Made by a program: the position numbers and the translations under genes. A DNA stretch of 64,000 nucleotides. It comes from Diprion similis. Its lineage: Eukaryota > Arthropoda > Insecta > Hymenoptera > Diprionidae. Positions 22,341 through 34,900 of this stretch are shown here, in pieces; position 1 is the stretch's first letter, and every line of letters begins with the position of its first letter. A model generated the notes under the pieces. That model did no database searches. It had not been told where the DNA came from and worked only from the letters and a program-made list of their open reading frames with translations. The stretch is taken from the NCBI RefSeq assembly GCF_021155765.1, contig NC_060110.1:17816001-17880000 (forward strand), written 5' to 3'.

Positions 22341-24540
22341 ATGGGTTTTGAATGATCGATCAAGATTTTTGTCTTCCTAGATCTCTGCGATCGCGTGGAA
22401 AAGAGGTTTTTTATCCCACTAGGCGATACCCGAGAAGCACGTTAGACGGTAAGGGAGTTCGCCCCCTCCTTTTCCCGTTTCCTGCAGAACCGAAACAGCG
22501 GAAGTATCGCGACGACGTCGTAAGCAGGACTCGGGGAACAGAGTTTCGATCAAAGAAGTTCCGTCAGACGACAGAGAGCATGCAGAGGTTGCGCAGGGCG
22601 GTCAGTGTAAAAGCAAAGCTCGCGTCATCGACCCTCGACGCCCCGCAAGCTCGGGTGAGTTGGAACTTAGTTCGCAGGTTGGCAAACATCCCGAGGCGTA
22701 GGTAGGCCACATACAACAGACCTTGTACTTTCTTAAATTGAATAATTTAAAAATTAAATTTCTGAAACCTGTGGCATTCTGGGATCCTCCTGTAGACTAC
22801 CCACCACCGCACCGTCAGGATCAATAGGTATTTCCAGTCGGCGCTTTCCTGCGTCCACGCGGCGGCCATGTCTAGCTCAAGTCGGGGATGGACACGCCCA
22901 CTCCTGGCCGCCGTGGCCAATGGCAGCCCGTTACGAGGGGTGGAAAGCTGTGGGTCGGGCCGAGCGATCTCCTGGCCGTCGAGTGGGCGTGGCTTGTCGC
23001 CCCTTCCAAGGGGCTTTTCCTGCAGCAGGTGCAGCCAGTTGGCAGGCGGACTCCAAGCAAGCGCCTCGTGTCACGCCGCCACGCAGTTGTCGCCCCGGTC
23101 CTCTTTGCCAGCGGATGAGCGCGACGGTACCGAATTACAATAGCGCACGAAGTGTCGGTCGTCCGCGGACACAAGACGCGGAGGAAGTAATCCGGGTGGT
23201 GCGGACTACGAGTCAGCTTTGGGACTTGAGAGAGTCGCCGTTGCCCTGACTGTGCTTTTCGTTTATTCCTCCGTTTGATATTTTTTTACTTTCGACATTT
23301 TATCCAGTGTTTTTATTCATTTGCGTTTCATTTATAGCACCGGATATGTATGCTGCAGCCTCACGTGTGATAAAATGATGTGTATAATTTATTATATACC
23401 TATACAGCTAGATGAGAGAGCTGTGCTACATGTATAGTTTTCGGGTGAAAAAAAGTTTCATTGTGCGTCAAAATTATAAGGAGAACGGATTGTGCAGGTG
23501 TTAAACTTGATGTATATTCTTATTGCTGATATTCGTGAGCAGCCCTTGATCGCGATCTCACCTAACTCTAAGTATAAATTAAGGAGAGAAAAATTTACTT
23601 CTCACGAGTTAAGTGCGCCGAATGTATCTCATCGCGGCTATATAAGTGTGTCTGTAATATTGAAGAAGTAAAAAGTGTATAAACAAAAAAACAACTTTAG
23701 ATAAACAGAGAAATAATAATCTGATAGAAGGATAAATAAAAATCAAACCATCGCCTTATACGTTGGAATCACTGTACATAGTATACAAAGACAAAGGAAG
23801 GTATGCCACAGGTGAAAAATGACAGATCATTCGTCGTCCGTAACCGCGGTAATGATGCCGCTTCTCTGGAGAAAAAACTAATCATTCATCCGAGAATATC
23901 CGCAGGTAAAACGTCACTCGTGAATAACTGCAGGATAGCAGTACAGAGGGTGCAAAGTGGAATCGAAAATTGAGTTGTCAAAGTTCGGAGAGTAGTAACG
24001 GGGATCTCCGAAGAATAACAATTAGAAGAAGAAACCGAAGAAAGAGGCCGTTGATCAGAGATCGTCGCCGAGCAAAATCCTCGCGATCCATTTACAATTT
24101 AATATTATACGGGAAGGTATCAATAGACAGCGCGTCGCTGATTAATAAACACTGCACCTGCTGCGTGCTATACGCATATAACTATATATAAATACGTATA
24201 TATTCACATATTGAAGATAGAAACAATCAGTGAAGAGAAGTGCGCTTCCTTAGGCTTGGGGATAATACTGTAACAGTGGGTGCGCTGGGGCCCTCGGCAC
24301 CCTTCGGCCGTTACGGGCCCGCCGAGGGAGCGGCCGCTGCGGGGGAGGTGGAGGGGTACGGGGGCGGTGGGGGCGGCGGCGGCGGCGGTGGCGCCCCTGG
24401 GGTCGCGGGCCTCGCGGGGGGAACCCCCCGGATCAGGGTTGCACCCCTGGGGGGGCCTTGTTGCGCGCCCCTTCCCGTCACCCAGGCCCACAACATAGGT
24501 GAGCCCCGTTATGCGGTTTATCACGCAGCTAGATAAAATT
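22341..24540 (+). promoter_or_regulatory. GC-rich CpG-containing region, likely leader/promoter of Lim1
   Basis: Base composition changes sharply here. About 22,430-23,250 and 24,270-24,500 are GC-rich with many CpGs, within AT-rich surroundings. The region has GC-box-like CCACGCCC/GGGCGTGG sites and CCAAT (22890-23000), several good splice-donor-like sites (for example CTCGG/GTGAGT at 22653-22654 and ACATAG/GTGAGC near 24499-24500) and only short or ATG-less open frames. This fits untranslated leader exons and promoter of a developmental regulator. The nearest such gene on the plus strand is Lim1, starting 1.6 kb downstream. No transcription start can be placed. Open frames on both strands (up to about 120 codons) follow GC content and are not called. 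Confidence 0.4.
24348..24400 (+). repeat. G-rich (GGC)n low-complexity tract
   Basis: Runs of G and GGC repeats occur within the GC-rich region. It could encode polyglycine on the plus strand or polyproline on the minus strand, but neither open frame has an ATG or family support. It could also form a G-quadruplex in DNA or leader RNA. Confidence 0.7.
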
Positions 24541-26142
24541 TACGCTCAATTGGCGGCTAGCTTTCGAAAGCTCGATTATACATATATAGAGTCTCTTTCG
24601 TCCAGCTCCGGTAGGTTTAGCTATTGTAGAAAGAATTTTTCGAGGCTACGATAAGTGGGAGAACGACTGTGATACTTTATACTGATTTTGTCTTACTCAT
24701 ACAGCATGGACGCATGTCGAAAAATGTTCCAACATTGTCACTCGAGCTTTTGAAAGTAAGCTGGGACGATTGCTTATTATTGTAGTGACACGATTCTCCT
24801 GATGTCTGGCGAAGTTAATGGAAAGATAATGAAAAGAAGTAAATTTTATTGAAAACTATGAGAAAAGAGGGATACATCGAGGTTTTTGGTAAAAAAAAAA
24901 AAATACCCATGTTAACCATATTTTTTACTATAATTGTAGCAGATTTTATTCTGCACAAAGTGGTTTTACTGAAAAACCTGATGTGTGCCTTTTTTCCTGT
25001 AGGTTTTAGTCAAATCTTCTCTTTTATTCTCTCCACGTAGGGTGCAACTCTTGTAATGTGAGCAATTTCAAGCCCTAGTGTACAGTTTCTTGAGATTAGT
25101 GAAGGTATGGCTAATGTTCTTTGTGTTGTTCATCTTATTGGATCACGAAATGAGTGAAAAATTGTACGACACTTCCGTTCTTACAAAGTTCTGACGAAAA
25201 GGATTAATCACTGCCACATCTACAACGCGAATCCCTGAAAAATTTACATAAACGTAATTTTGAGTCACTTGTTTTCTCTTGACTATTATAAGAACTTGAT
25301 CCTTAGATTCCCGAAAAGGTCATGGTACGTTAAATTTTAAAAATGAACGCGGTTCAATGAATAACGTTTAGACCGTGAAATTCAAAAAAGTATCAGCGCT
25401 TACAAACATTAGAGAAGGGTTGCACCCAGTGCCGCATGACATCTGCAGGGACGAAAAGGTGTACAAACTTGTGTGAGCCACTCAGGTACAAGTGATCACG
25501 TAAGTCGGTGAATGTTGAACCACAACATTTTAGAGAATAGTATAGCAGTAACTGAGATCGCAAGGAAGTTATAATAAATTGAACGGGAAAACGGAAACTG
25601 TATTTTTCGAATTCGTTGAAAAGTTTCGACTTACATTGCTGTATCTCTGAGTGGTTCATTGAATTTCGTCTGACAATGATCACTTCTTTACAGTCTGCCG
25701 TTATTTTGGGATAATTATAGTAATATTGCACAGGTTATACCATATTCTATCTGGGGTTAATCAACGTAATTTCGCATTGTTCGTTCTGGATATACAACGT
25801 TTAGATTCACCCCAATTTTGGGCTTGACAAGGAACGATTGTAATAGCTTGTCGTATCATTATCCTTAGTGAATAAACCACACCTCGGTCTTATAATAACT
25901 GTGCCATGAACATAGCGACTGTAATATTGAACTGTCTAGGGGATATTTTGAGAAAATGATCTCCTTATCAATGATTTCGTTGCGTTCAATAAGTCAGCGA
26001 ATGATTCAACTCTTGGTGCATAAAACAAGTGACATAGAATATGGAAGGTATAACTGACGTGCATGGAGTGCTTTAAGCTGTAAGAGCAGCAAACTGATAA
26101 AAGCTCGTCAAATCGCTCGGTTTAGGAAGGTGCGGATTAGCT
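24541..26142. other. Sequence upstream of the Lim1 start codon
   Basis: AT-rich, with a poly-A run at 24891-24901. No coding exon is recognised. It may be leader intron plus the proximal 5' UTR of Lim1, whose acceptor I cannot place with confidence. Confidence 0.4.
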
Positions 26143-28874
26143 ATGCTCCTGTCTTGCGCGGGCTGCGAGAAACCTATTCTGGACAAGTTCCTGTTGAACG
26201 TGTTGGACCGAGCCTGGCACGCCAATTGTGTCCGCTGTTTCGATTGCCGCATCGAACTACAGGACAAGTGCTTCTCGAGGGAGGCGAAACTCTTCTGCAG
26301 AAACGATTTCTTCAGGTCGGTTTACTAATGTTAAAACTTGGCATTAATTCATTAAGCTTATATCTGATTACCAGTTAAGAAACGAAAGAAACCGCTGTCA
26401 CATCTCCCCGTATACCTAACGTTGATGTTCCTCGATCCTCTGGCGATTTTTTTCCAAGGAATCCTGTCTGCCGCTCCCATTTTTTGCCCGAATGGTATTA
26501 CAAGCGTGAATTAACAGTCAAGATTTTGGCCTGATGGTCTTATACTGGGATCTGTGACTGACTGCCTTACGGCTTAACTTGTAAAATGTCGTATTTTTTC
26601 TGTCAGAAGGCATTCCTTGAATTCGAAAATCAAATGAGGAAGTTCGCGGAAAGCGTCATCATCACATTGAGATGTTTGTCCGCCGAATATCCTATACCTT
26701 TGCTTCGCACCCTTGTCTATAAAAGTTGCATCGGCCCCGTAAATTGCATACTACATACGTACACTGAGCGTTGCCAATTGGTTTACTCGCACACAAAAAA
26801 AAACCGGATGTATAACAATTATACTCACATCCACATGTAGGTACAGTATGCAAATTGCATTCGCGTGAATTTTGCAAATCGAGTTGTCATTTTTCAGGCT
26901 CTGCTAACAAGGCAAAACTGCAACTGAAATATTCTTGCCACCGTTATATTTGGCGTGAAATGACAATCGATAATCGCCGAGTGCCTGAGACGACGATGCA
27001 GGTGAAATAAAATTCGAAGCGTGCGAATGGCCGCCATGTTGATTCGGCATCGGCGTTTAACTTGTAACACTGTTGAACGATCGGCAAACACGTTTTCGTG
27101 TAATTCTAGCCAACTTAACTTTTATAGCCGAATTGCAATATTTCACGCCAATTATTTCTGCACCATGGATTGTAGATGTATGAAAAATCCCGCGAGTATT
27201 TCAGTTTCAAAAATGAATATTGAGTAATGCCTGTACTATGGTTCAGATAATACATCTGTGGTAAAAATGTTGAAAATTTGATTAAACGAGTTCTCGTAAG
27301 TCAGCGAAGACGCGTGGCGATGGTATCGAATATTCTCCTTCCGATCGACCTAAAAAGGTATCTAATTTTTTATGAATAACGCCCTTATTCAACGTGACTC
27401 GATTTATGCGCGCTAGTAGCCGCGGGTCGTAGACCGACGCGTATATTATAACACGCGTCAAAAGGCGCATGCATGGCGAGGGCCGAACGAGGAAATATTA
27501 TAAATGTTCCGTGACACCCATACGAGAGTTTGTTGGGCGTGACGACTGCTCCGAAGCGTATTCCAGGAAGGTCAGCCATCAGGGGATTCGTGTTGAGGTT
27601 TTTGCCAACCCACGTTACGGTTTATTGCGTCATCGCGAGTCGCGCCTTCGCGGATGCATGCAGAGCCGGGACGTCGCATCGTCCTGCAGGATATTGCTTA
27701 CTAATTAATTTAAATCGACACCTTCCTTAACCCCGAGCCGACGCTTTACTACGATTCCAAAACTCCTGGAACTCATATTTTCGAGGCATATACCCTGCAT
27801 CAATAAAGCTCACCCGCGCCTTTGGGGAAGTTTTTTCACCACGAACGCAGGCCGAAGACCTTATTCCAGTAAAGTGCCTTTGTTGAATTGATCGAACCGG
27901 GTACTCAAAATAAAATCAAAAAAAAAAAAAAAAAACATTAATACTTCTTCAGCGGATACGGAACTTACGGTTAACGGACACACGATCCTCGGTAAAAATT
28001 CCCTGATTACTCTTCTTTCAATTGATCGTATCTGTATCGCGTGGTCCTGCTGTTGATGGCGCAAAAGTAGATCAGATTATCCGACAATTTCATATGATAC
28101 ACGTATAACGCAATTGCCGCTAATTAGAAGAAAATATGAATTTCTGCCTTTTACAAGACGATTTTACAGCAGCTTCAAGTGCAGAATAACCGTGTAAAAA
28201 ACTTATAATCGACGAGTTTGAAAATCCTTCAGTTTGTCAGATACGAAAATTGGCTCGCTCTTTTAACACCTCAACAGCAGCAGCACCTACGCGATATTTA
28301 AGAGACGTCTTAGGTAAGAAAGTAAGGATGCAAGAGATAAAATAAAAAGGAAAAACTAGGCGAGCGGTCAGCATCGAGTCGCGTGTTGTGTTGGAAACTC
28401 CAGGCGTCGCGGCGCGTCGGCCGGCAAGTTCTGCTCTCGTCATCCCGGGAGCAAACCTTCTTCTGCACGCCGTGGCTAATCGGGTGCGTTCGTTTTTATG
28501 CACAGGACTCTGTGTGTGATTTGTGTTGAACCTGCGCGTGTATGGTCGGTGTGGCCCTGTACAGTATTCTTGTATTTCTTATTTTTGGGAGAATTCTCGG
28601 AGGCTTTTTCACCCGCGCGGCTTAGCCACGGTTTTCTTTTACTCTTTGCTCTTCTACTAATTTTTTTCTTTTTCTCTCTCTCTCTCTCTTTCTCTTTTTC
28701 TCTTGTTTTTTTTTTGTTTATGTATATATATATATATATATACGATTCTAACGCCGAGAAACCCTTTTTACTGTTTAATAATCTTTTCGGTCTTACATAT
28801 ATATATATATAGCAATAATATAAAATATATATGTATACGTATAGTACACACTTCGGAGGATACATGAATATTAC

Positions 28875-28912
<38 letters not shown>

Positions 28913-31900
28913 CACGCACACCTCAAGAGAGCTCAAACGACAGAACACATAAATAAACGGTTGCAGCGGGTTAGCTAATTGCCAGTAATTAATTGTGTAA
29001 CATTTGTAATTAGACGGAGATAAATATATATTGCGCGAAAAAATAATTAAAGGACTTGTTGAAAAGGCGGTTACATATACATATATATTAACGATCGCTA
29101 CAGAAAGTTAAGGTATACGGGCATCACAGAATAAAAGCAACACTGAATATGTCACGAGATATTTGCGAAGAGCGACTATTATATATATGCAATACGAGGA
29201 TATTGTATGTTCTTGAAGCGCTTGAGGCTTTAACCAGATTGCGAAATTTTTTACGGTCGCTGATTTGCGCTGATAGCTTATTCTGTTTGCACCTTTTAAT
29301 ATAATAAATATGTCGTGGCAAGCAACTTTTCTATGCAACGCAACTCGTCGCGAATGCACATTCATAGTTTACTATAAAATATTATTGCTATATTTTATTA
29401 TGAATAATAATCCTCATTTTATCGGCTGTATCCGAGAAGGTAGCTCAAATTGTATGATAAACGAGAAATCAATCAAGATTCGTGATGAATTCGGTTTAAG
29501 AAATGTAAAATACTTTCGAACGATGTGAATTGACCAAATAATTATAGTATCTACAGGGAATAACTTTTGGTATCAATGTTTGCTTTATTGCTTGTCCACA
29601 ATTTGAATAAAATTCATGAATTTAGGGAGGATCGAGGTAGTAATATGTAATAGTCGTTCCTTATACAGTAATAGGAGATCATGGTATTTCTATAAGATGA
29701 TGATTTATACATCTTGACGAACAAGAGGTGGTATTGTACAACAATTAAGCTACAGTATTATTTACTTTTGGAAAATCAAGAGTGTGAAAGAATGTCAGGT
29801 ATAAACGATAACTCTTACAAGAATAATTCTCAAAGCAAGTATTTTGTAGGAAATTTATGAAATTTTAATATTCACAATAAGAACGTGTATTGAATTAAAA
29901 TCACTCATATACTCTCTGCGACTAGGATTTCAGAGAAATTCTAAAAAACGCAAACAGGATTTTATTTTGCTCTTTTTAAAGCATTGCACTAATTGTCGTC
30001 GATCGAGTTCATTATAAAATTTAATTTAATATAATTCTTTTAATGTTGTAAGAGTCCGATATGCTTACGAGTGATTCCAAAAAAGATATTAAATCTGCAT
30101 TTTTACGATGACTATGCGACTTCTTGTAACTCTACCTCGATTATCCCCAAATTCGTATATTTTATTGTAATGAAAAATAAGCAATAAAGCAAACATTAGT
30201 ACAAAAATTTTCTCCGTGACTTGCGGATCTTCTTCTATACAGTACATTCTCATGTGAATTAGCGAAGAGGCAGTAAACACAGAATCAGTAAATTTCCTTA
30301 TAATCGTCGGTTAGCTTATAATTTTCTGCAGTTGTGCAATGGCTGCTCTATTAATTGCAAGCCTTGATTCTCTTGCGTATAGAATTTCAACGCGGACATG
30401 GAAAATTATCTCATTCCCATCGCATTACTTGTATCTACAGTCTGACGCCATCACGGTGAAGCTTAAATGTGGTCCGTGTGCCAAGAATCACTTGATTCAG
30501 ACTCTGCAGCCACGTTAATCAACTTAATTAACTTCATCAAAATATAAATCATAATACTACGCTGTGATTTTTCATATCATCGCAAAATGTAGCGGATTTG
30601 AGTGATAGTTTTAGATTTTACTGCCGAAGGTCCCGAAGACAACTCCATATAACAGTAGATATTGCAGATCATTAATATTCAACTGATGAACTTCTTCAGC
30701 CATTGATCAATGGTTCTACAATACCGGCAATAAATCAAGAGCTAAAAAATTTATCGATCTATAAGGTTGTAGCAAAAAAGGACAATTTTCTTCTTTTTTT
30801 TTTTCTACTAAACCAATCTGCCAGTAGCGAATGCAAAAATATTGGAAATCAATCGCGGTTGGTAAGTAATTTATCATTGACGTTATAAGATAATTTCTGC
30901 AAAACAGAATTTACAATCACTTTGGTTTTTACTCGAAGTTGCGTGGTTTTCATTTCTACTACTGATGCCGAAAAAAACAACTGTTTCGCAAGTTGTGGAT
31001 TTCGAGAGTAAAAATACAGTCGACCAAGCCGTTTAGGTTTTGAAAATTTATTACAATCGATCGGTAAGTGAAAAGATGACAAAAAAAAAATAAATAAATA
31101 AAAAAAACTTCAAAATTTTGTCACATCATTTAAAAAAATACCAAGATGTCTACATAATATTACACCTTATAAACTTCAGAGCTCACACGTTTTACAAAAT
31201 AATAAATCGTTCCGCGAGATATTTTCATCGATAAATGCACGTATACGTTAGGTACATCGGATCGTGAGTCAAAGAGTGAGAGAGAGAGAGAGAGAGAGAC
31301 GTGACAACGTGGAGTTATTAAATAATTCTAGGGTCAATTAATCACACCGTTGACAATGCAGGTCGGTGAACTTACTGCAATATTTCCCGCCGCTGAAGGT
31401 GTAATTCTCACCGTTGTAACCGCGTGACTGACAGGTCAGTCAACAAACCGTATAACAAGTACACTGATTGTTGCTGCAGTAATTCAGCGGTTCGCTCTTG
31501 CGGTAAACGAGATACCTACGGCTGTCCGAAATTAAACCAGTTTAATTCGAGATTCTGGATCTCTGGATCTGCCGACGGGATTGAAAAGTTGAAAGTCCCA
31601 CATCAAACGCAGCTCGATTCTATGTACACATACATACCTATACCTATATGCACATATATGGAAGTCCGTTGACTAACGGCGGCTGCCGAGACTTTGAGCT
31701 TGATTTGTCAGCCGTCCTGACCTTCGACCTCTCGGAGTAGGTATAATTTAACCCAGCTTGCGCCGCGCCCCTTCGCGTCTAATGCTTCCTACCAATGATT
31801 CATTACAGTTTTTCTTTTTTTTTTTGTTTTTTTTTTGTTATACTTTAAAGCGAATCGCCGTTACGGGCCGATGCACACCGAATCCCCGTGTCCCTATCAC

Positions 31901-34900
31901 TGATTGTGAATCCAACAACTACTTGCCACTAGCTGAATATAAGAGGTATTAATTACTCGGAGGAAATATCTCAGCATCGTCGCTTCTTGATTCCATTCGA
32001 TTCGATTTCGATGGCCATCCGGAGTTTTCGGATACGTCGATTTGAATTACAGAAGTTTTGTGAAAATTATGTTGAAAAACTGAGAAAATTCCAAAAAACA
32101 TTTGGATGATCGTTTCGCGTGATTCGAATGTTTAAAACGTTGCACTTTGACCCTGCGACTTATAGCTGCAAAGGTGATCGTTTGATTAATCAAGGATTTT
32201 GTGTTTGGTCTACAGGCGATACGGTACGAAGTGCGGTGGTTGCCTGCAAGGCATCAGTCCGTCGGATCTGGTAAGAAAGGCTAGAGACAAGGTGTTCCAT
32301 CTGAACTGTTTCACGTGCCTGGTTTGCCGGAAACAGCTAAGCACGGGCGAGGAGCTTTACGTCCTGGACGATAACAAGTTCGTATGCAAGGAGGATTACT
32401 TGTCCGGAAAACCTTTACCCCACACGCACCATGCCCATAGCCATCACAGTCATCACGGTGAGTTTTGAGCCCATCGCATGTGCATGCATTCATGGTATAC
32501 CTACGAGAAACGGTGGACTGGAAAAAAAATAACGAGGAAATGGGTTTTTTTTTTTTTTTTTTTTTTTTTTTGGTTTGGCTAACGATCATGGTTTTTTTCT
32601 ACCGCTAGTGTTTTCAAGACAGTGTTTTGTTCACTAGTGAAATCAATTTTAAAGTCCTCTCTCGAGACGTCGCACCGCGTGAACCGAAATTAGCGCCAAG
32701 CTCTAGTCAAACGTGAAAAGGATGAAAATTTATAGAGACTTTTAGGGCGACTTGGTTAAGGAGACACGTGTATAACGCGGAAGATTAAACTGTGAAATTA
32801 TACGTCCTAATGAAAATACCTGGCTGTAGTATAGCTAAGCGACAAATTTCACAGCTAGTTAACTGCGTGGCATATATATACAGACGGTGGAATACATTTG
32901 AATAGAGATATTGACTGGCCAAATAGAGAAACGGGGAAAAGATGTGTCGAGAGGCAGGTGTAGAATTCAAATCTGCTCGGTCTGTCCGCATACTTTAACA
33001 GATTATTACAATATCCACATCAATTTATTCAACTATGCACTTCGATATTATACCCACGCGATATGCAGGATGCCTGAAATTAGGGAATTACGTAAAATGC
33101 AGGCAAAGTGAAGAGATTTCGAATGCACAAATTGGGAGGATTTCGTACCAGATGTAGGAATACTGTGTTTTAATGAACGTTGACGAATAAAATCACGCCA
33201 TATCGATTTGGAATAAAACAAAAACGTGTCTATGCAGGGTGTGATCCTGATCCTGATCACACCGGTGAAAGTTGTTTCTCAGAAAATTCCAATTACCTTA
33301 GGTGGAGAAAAAAAAAATTACATCATAGCGTTAATTTCAGGCAGAATAAACAACCCATTCCGCAATACATTCAATGCGACAAAATTCAAAAGTCATCGGA
33401 GAACGATGCGACGTGTGTACAATATACGTTTACAGATATGTTGTATCCAGCGCGACAACCGCTTTTACTTTGACTGCCTCCAGCGATGAGACGTGACGTT
33501 TTATAGATCTCAATGCGGACTTTCGACTCGATCGTTATACTTTAAATGATCTAGTAAATCGTACGAATAAAACTGTGCTGTAAAATTTAATTCGAGATAC
33601 GCCAATCCTGCAAAAATAGTCTTGAATAAGCGAATTTCAGTCAACATATGTACTGTAATAGATTCTTGAGACTAATAAAGATGGCGTGGAAATTTCTGCA
33701 GACTTTCGTAAAACACTGTCGATAATAATAATTCTCATTGATATTAGAAAAGTTTAGATTTCCGACGATTCTTGGAGGATTAATCAGAGGTTTGAATGAT
33801 TTTGGAATTTTTTATACATTATTCTGTTCACGTGGAACATTTGAAAGCTGATTTTAAATATATGATGTAACAGTTCGACACTTTTAAGTTCAGAGATTTA
33901 AGTGGGGGTTCGCAGTGTCGTTGCGAAGGATTATTACAGGGTCTGTTGTGCACGAGGTCCGATAGAGGAACGGAGGAATATCTTCCGCAGGCTATACGCG
34001 CACCTCTGAGAAGGCGAGAGGCGGCAAGCTGTGAAAACACCAGAACGCAGGACCCTGCAGCAGGTCCTTGAAAAGAGTACCGCGGCTCAGTTTCATGGGG
34101 TTTTGTAACGATGAAACGAAAACCGAAGGTCGTTATGTTACGCAGCAGGGCCCTTTTGTCGCATGCCGACACCTAACCGCAAGGCCCAACCCCCTTGGAT
34201 CCTCCGAAGCTTCGGTGTAGGGCCCCGACCTGCACTCTGCAAGAGCTGGCTATAACGCGATGAATTATGCGCAGAATTTCAACTTTAAATACCTTTTAAA
34301 GCCAACTTGAGTATTGGGTTATTGTCAGAGAGTTAGACAGACTCACTGTCCTACCCGTCGACGCCAATTTGCTTAACCTACCTCAGTCCGAACCTTCCGT
34401 TCAAAACTCTCGCGATTGTGTGAGAGAAAAATAGGATTGAAGAAAATATAGGTAGGATATACCCTTGGAATACGTCTGTTTGTGTGACTACGAAAATAAG
34501 TCAATTAATTCGTTAACCGCTTCGCCTTTCGTTTAAAAAAAAGCAACCCCTAAACGTTTCTCCTAAAATCTACCTTATGAGAGCAACAAATTGCGCCAGA
34601 ATTTTCTCTCCCTGATCAAGATTTGCAGAGGTTTCATATTTTTACCTCCATGGTATTTAAATCAGGACTCAAGCTGTTTGATAGTTGTAATTTGGTATAA
34701 GGTGTACAATTAGCTACCAGTTTGCTGGATCTATGTGCTGTACTTAGAGGGTTAATTTCAGCCGGGCAGGTACAAAATTGCAAGCTATTTTTATCCTCGA
34801 TGTGTACACCGAGCGTGCAATTTTATAATTTTCTTTTATTGCATCAGCACAAATACCGCTGCACCGCAAAGTAGGTATAGCTATAGGTATACTCGTATAC

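Noticed and set aside
22868-23249. Overlapping open frames on both strands in the GC-rich block
   Set aside because: Several frames are open at once, as expected from GC-rich sequence with few stops. None shows protein family features.
24240-24536. Glycine-rich open frame reading GAAAAGEVEGYGG-type sequence
   Set aside because: It begins with GTG, not ATG, and is mostly (GGC)n low complexity. More likely leader sequence.
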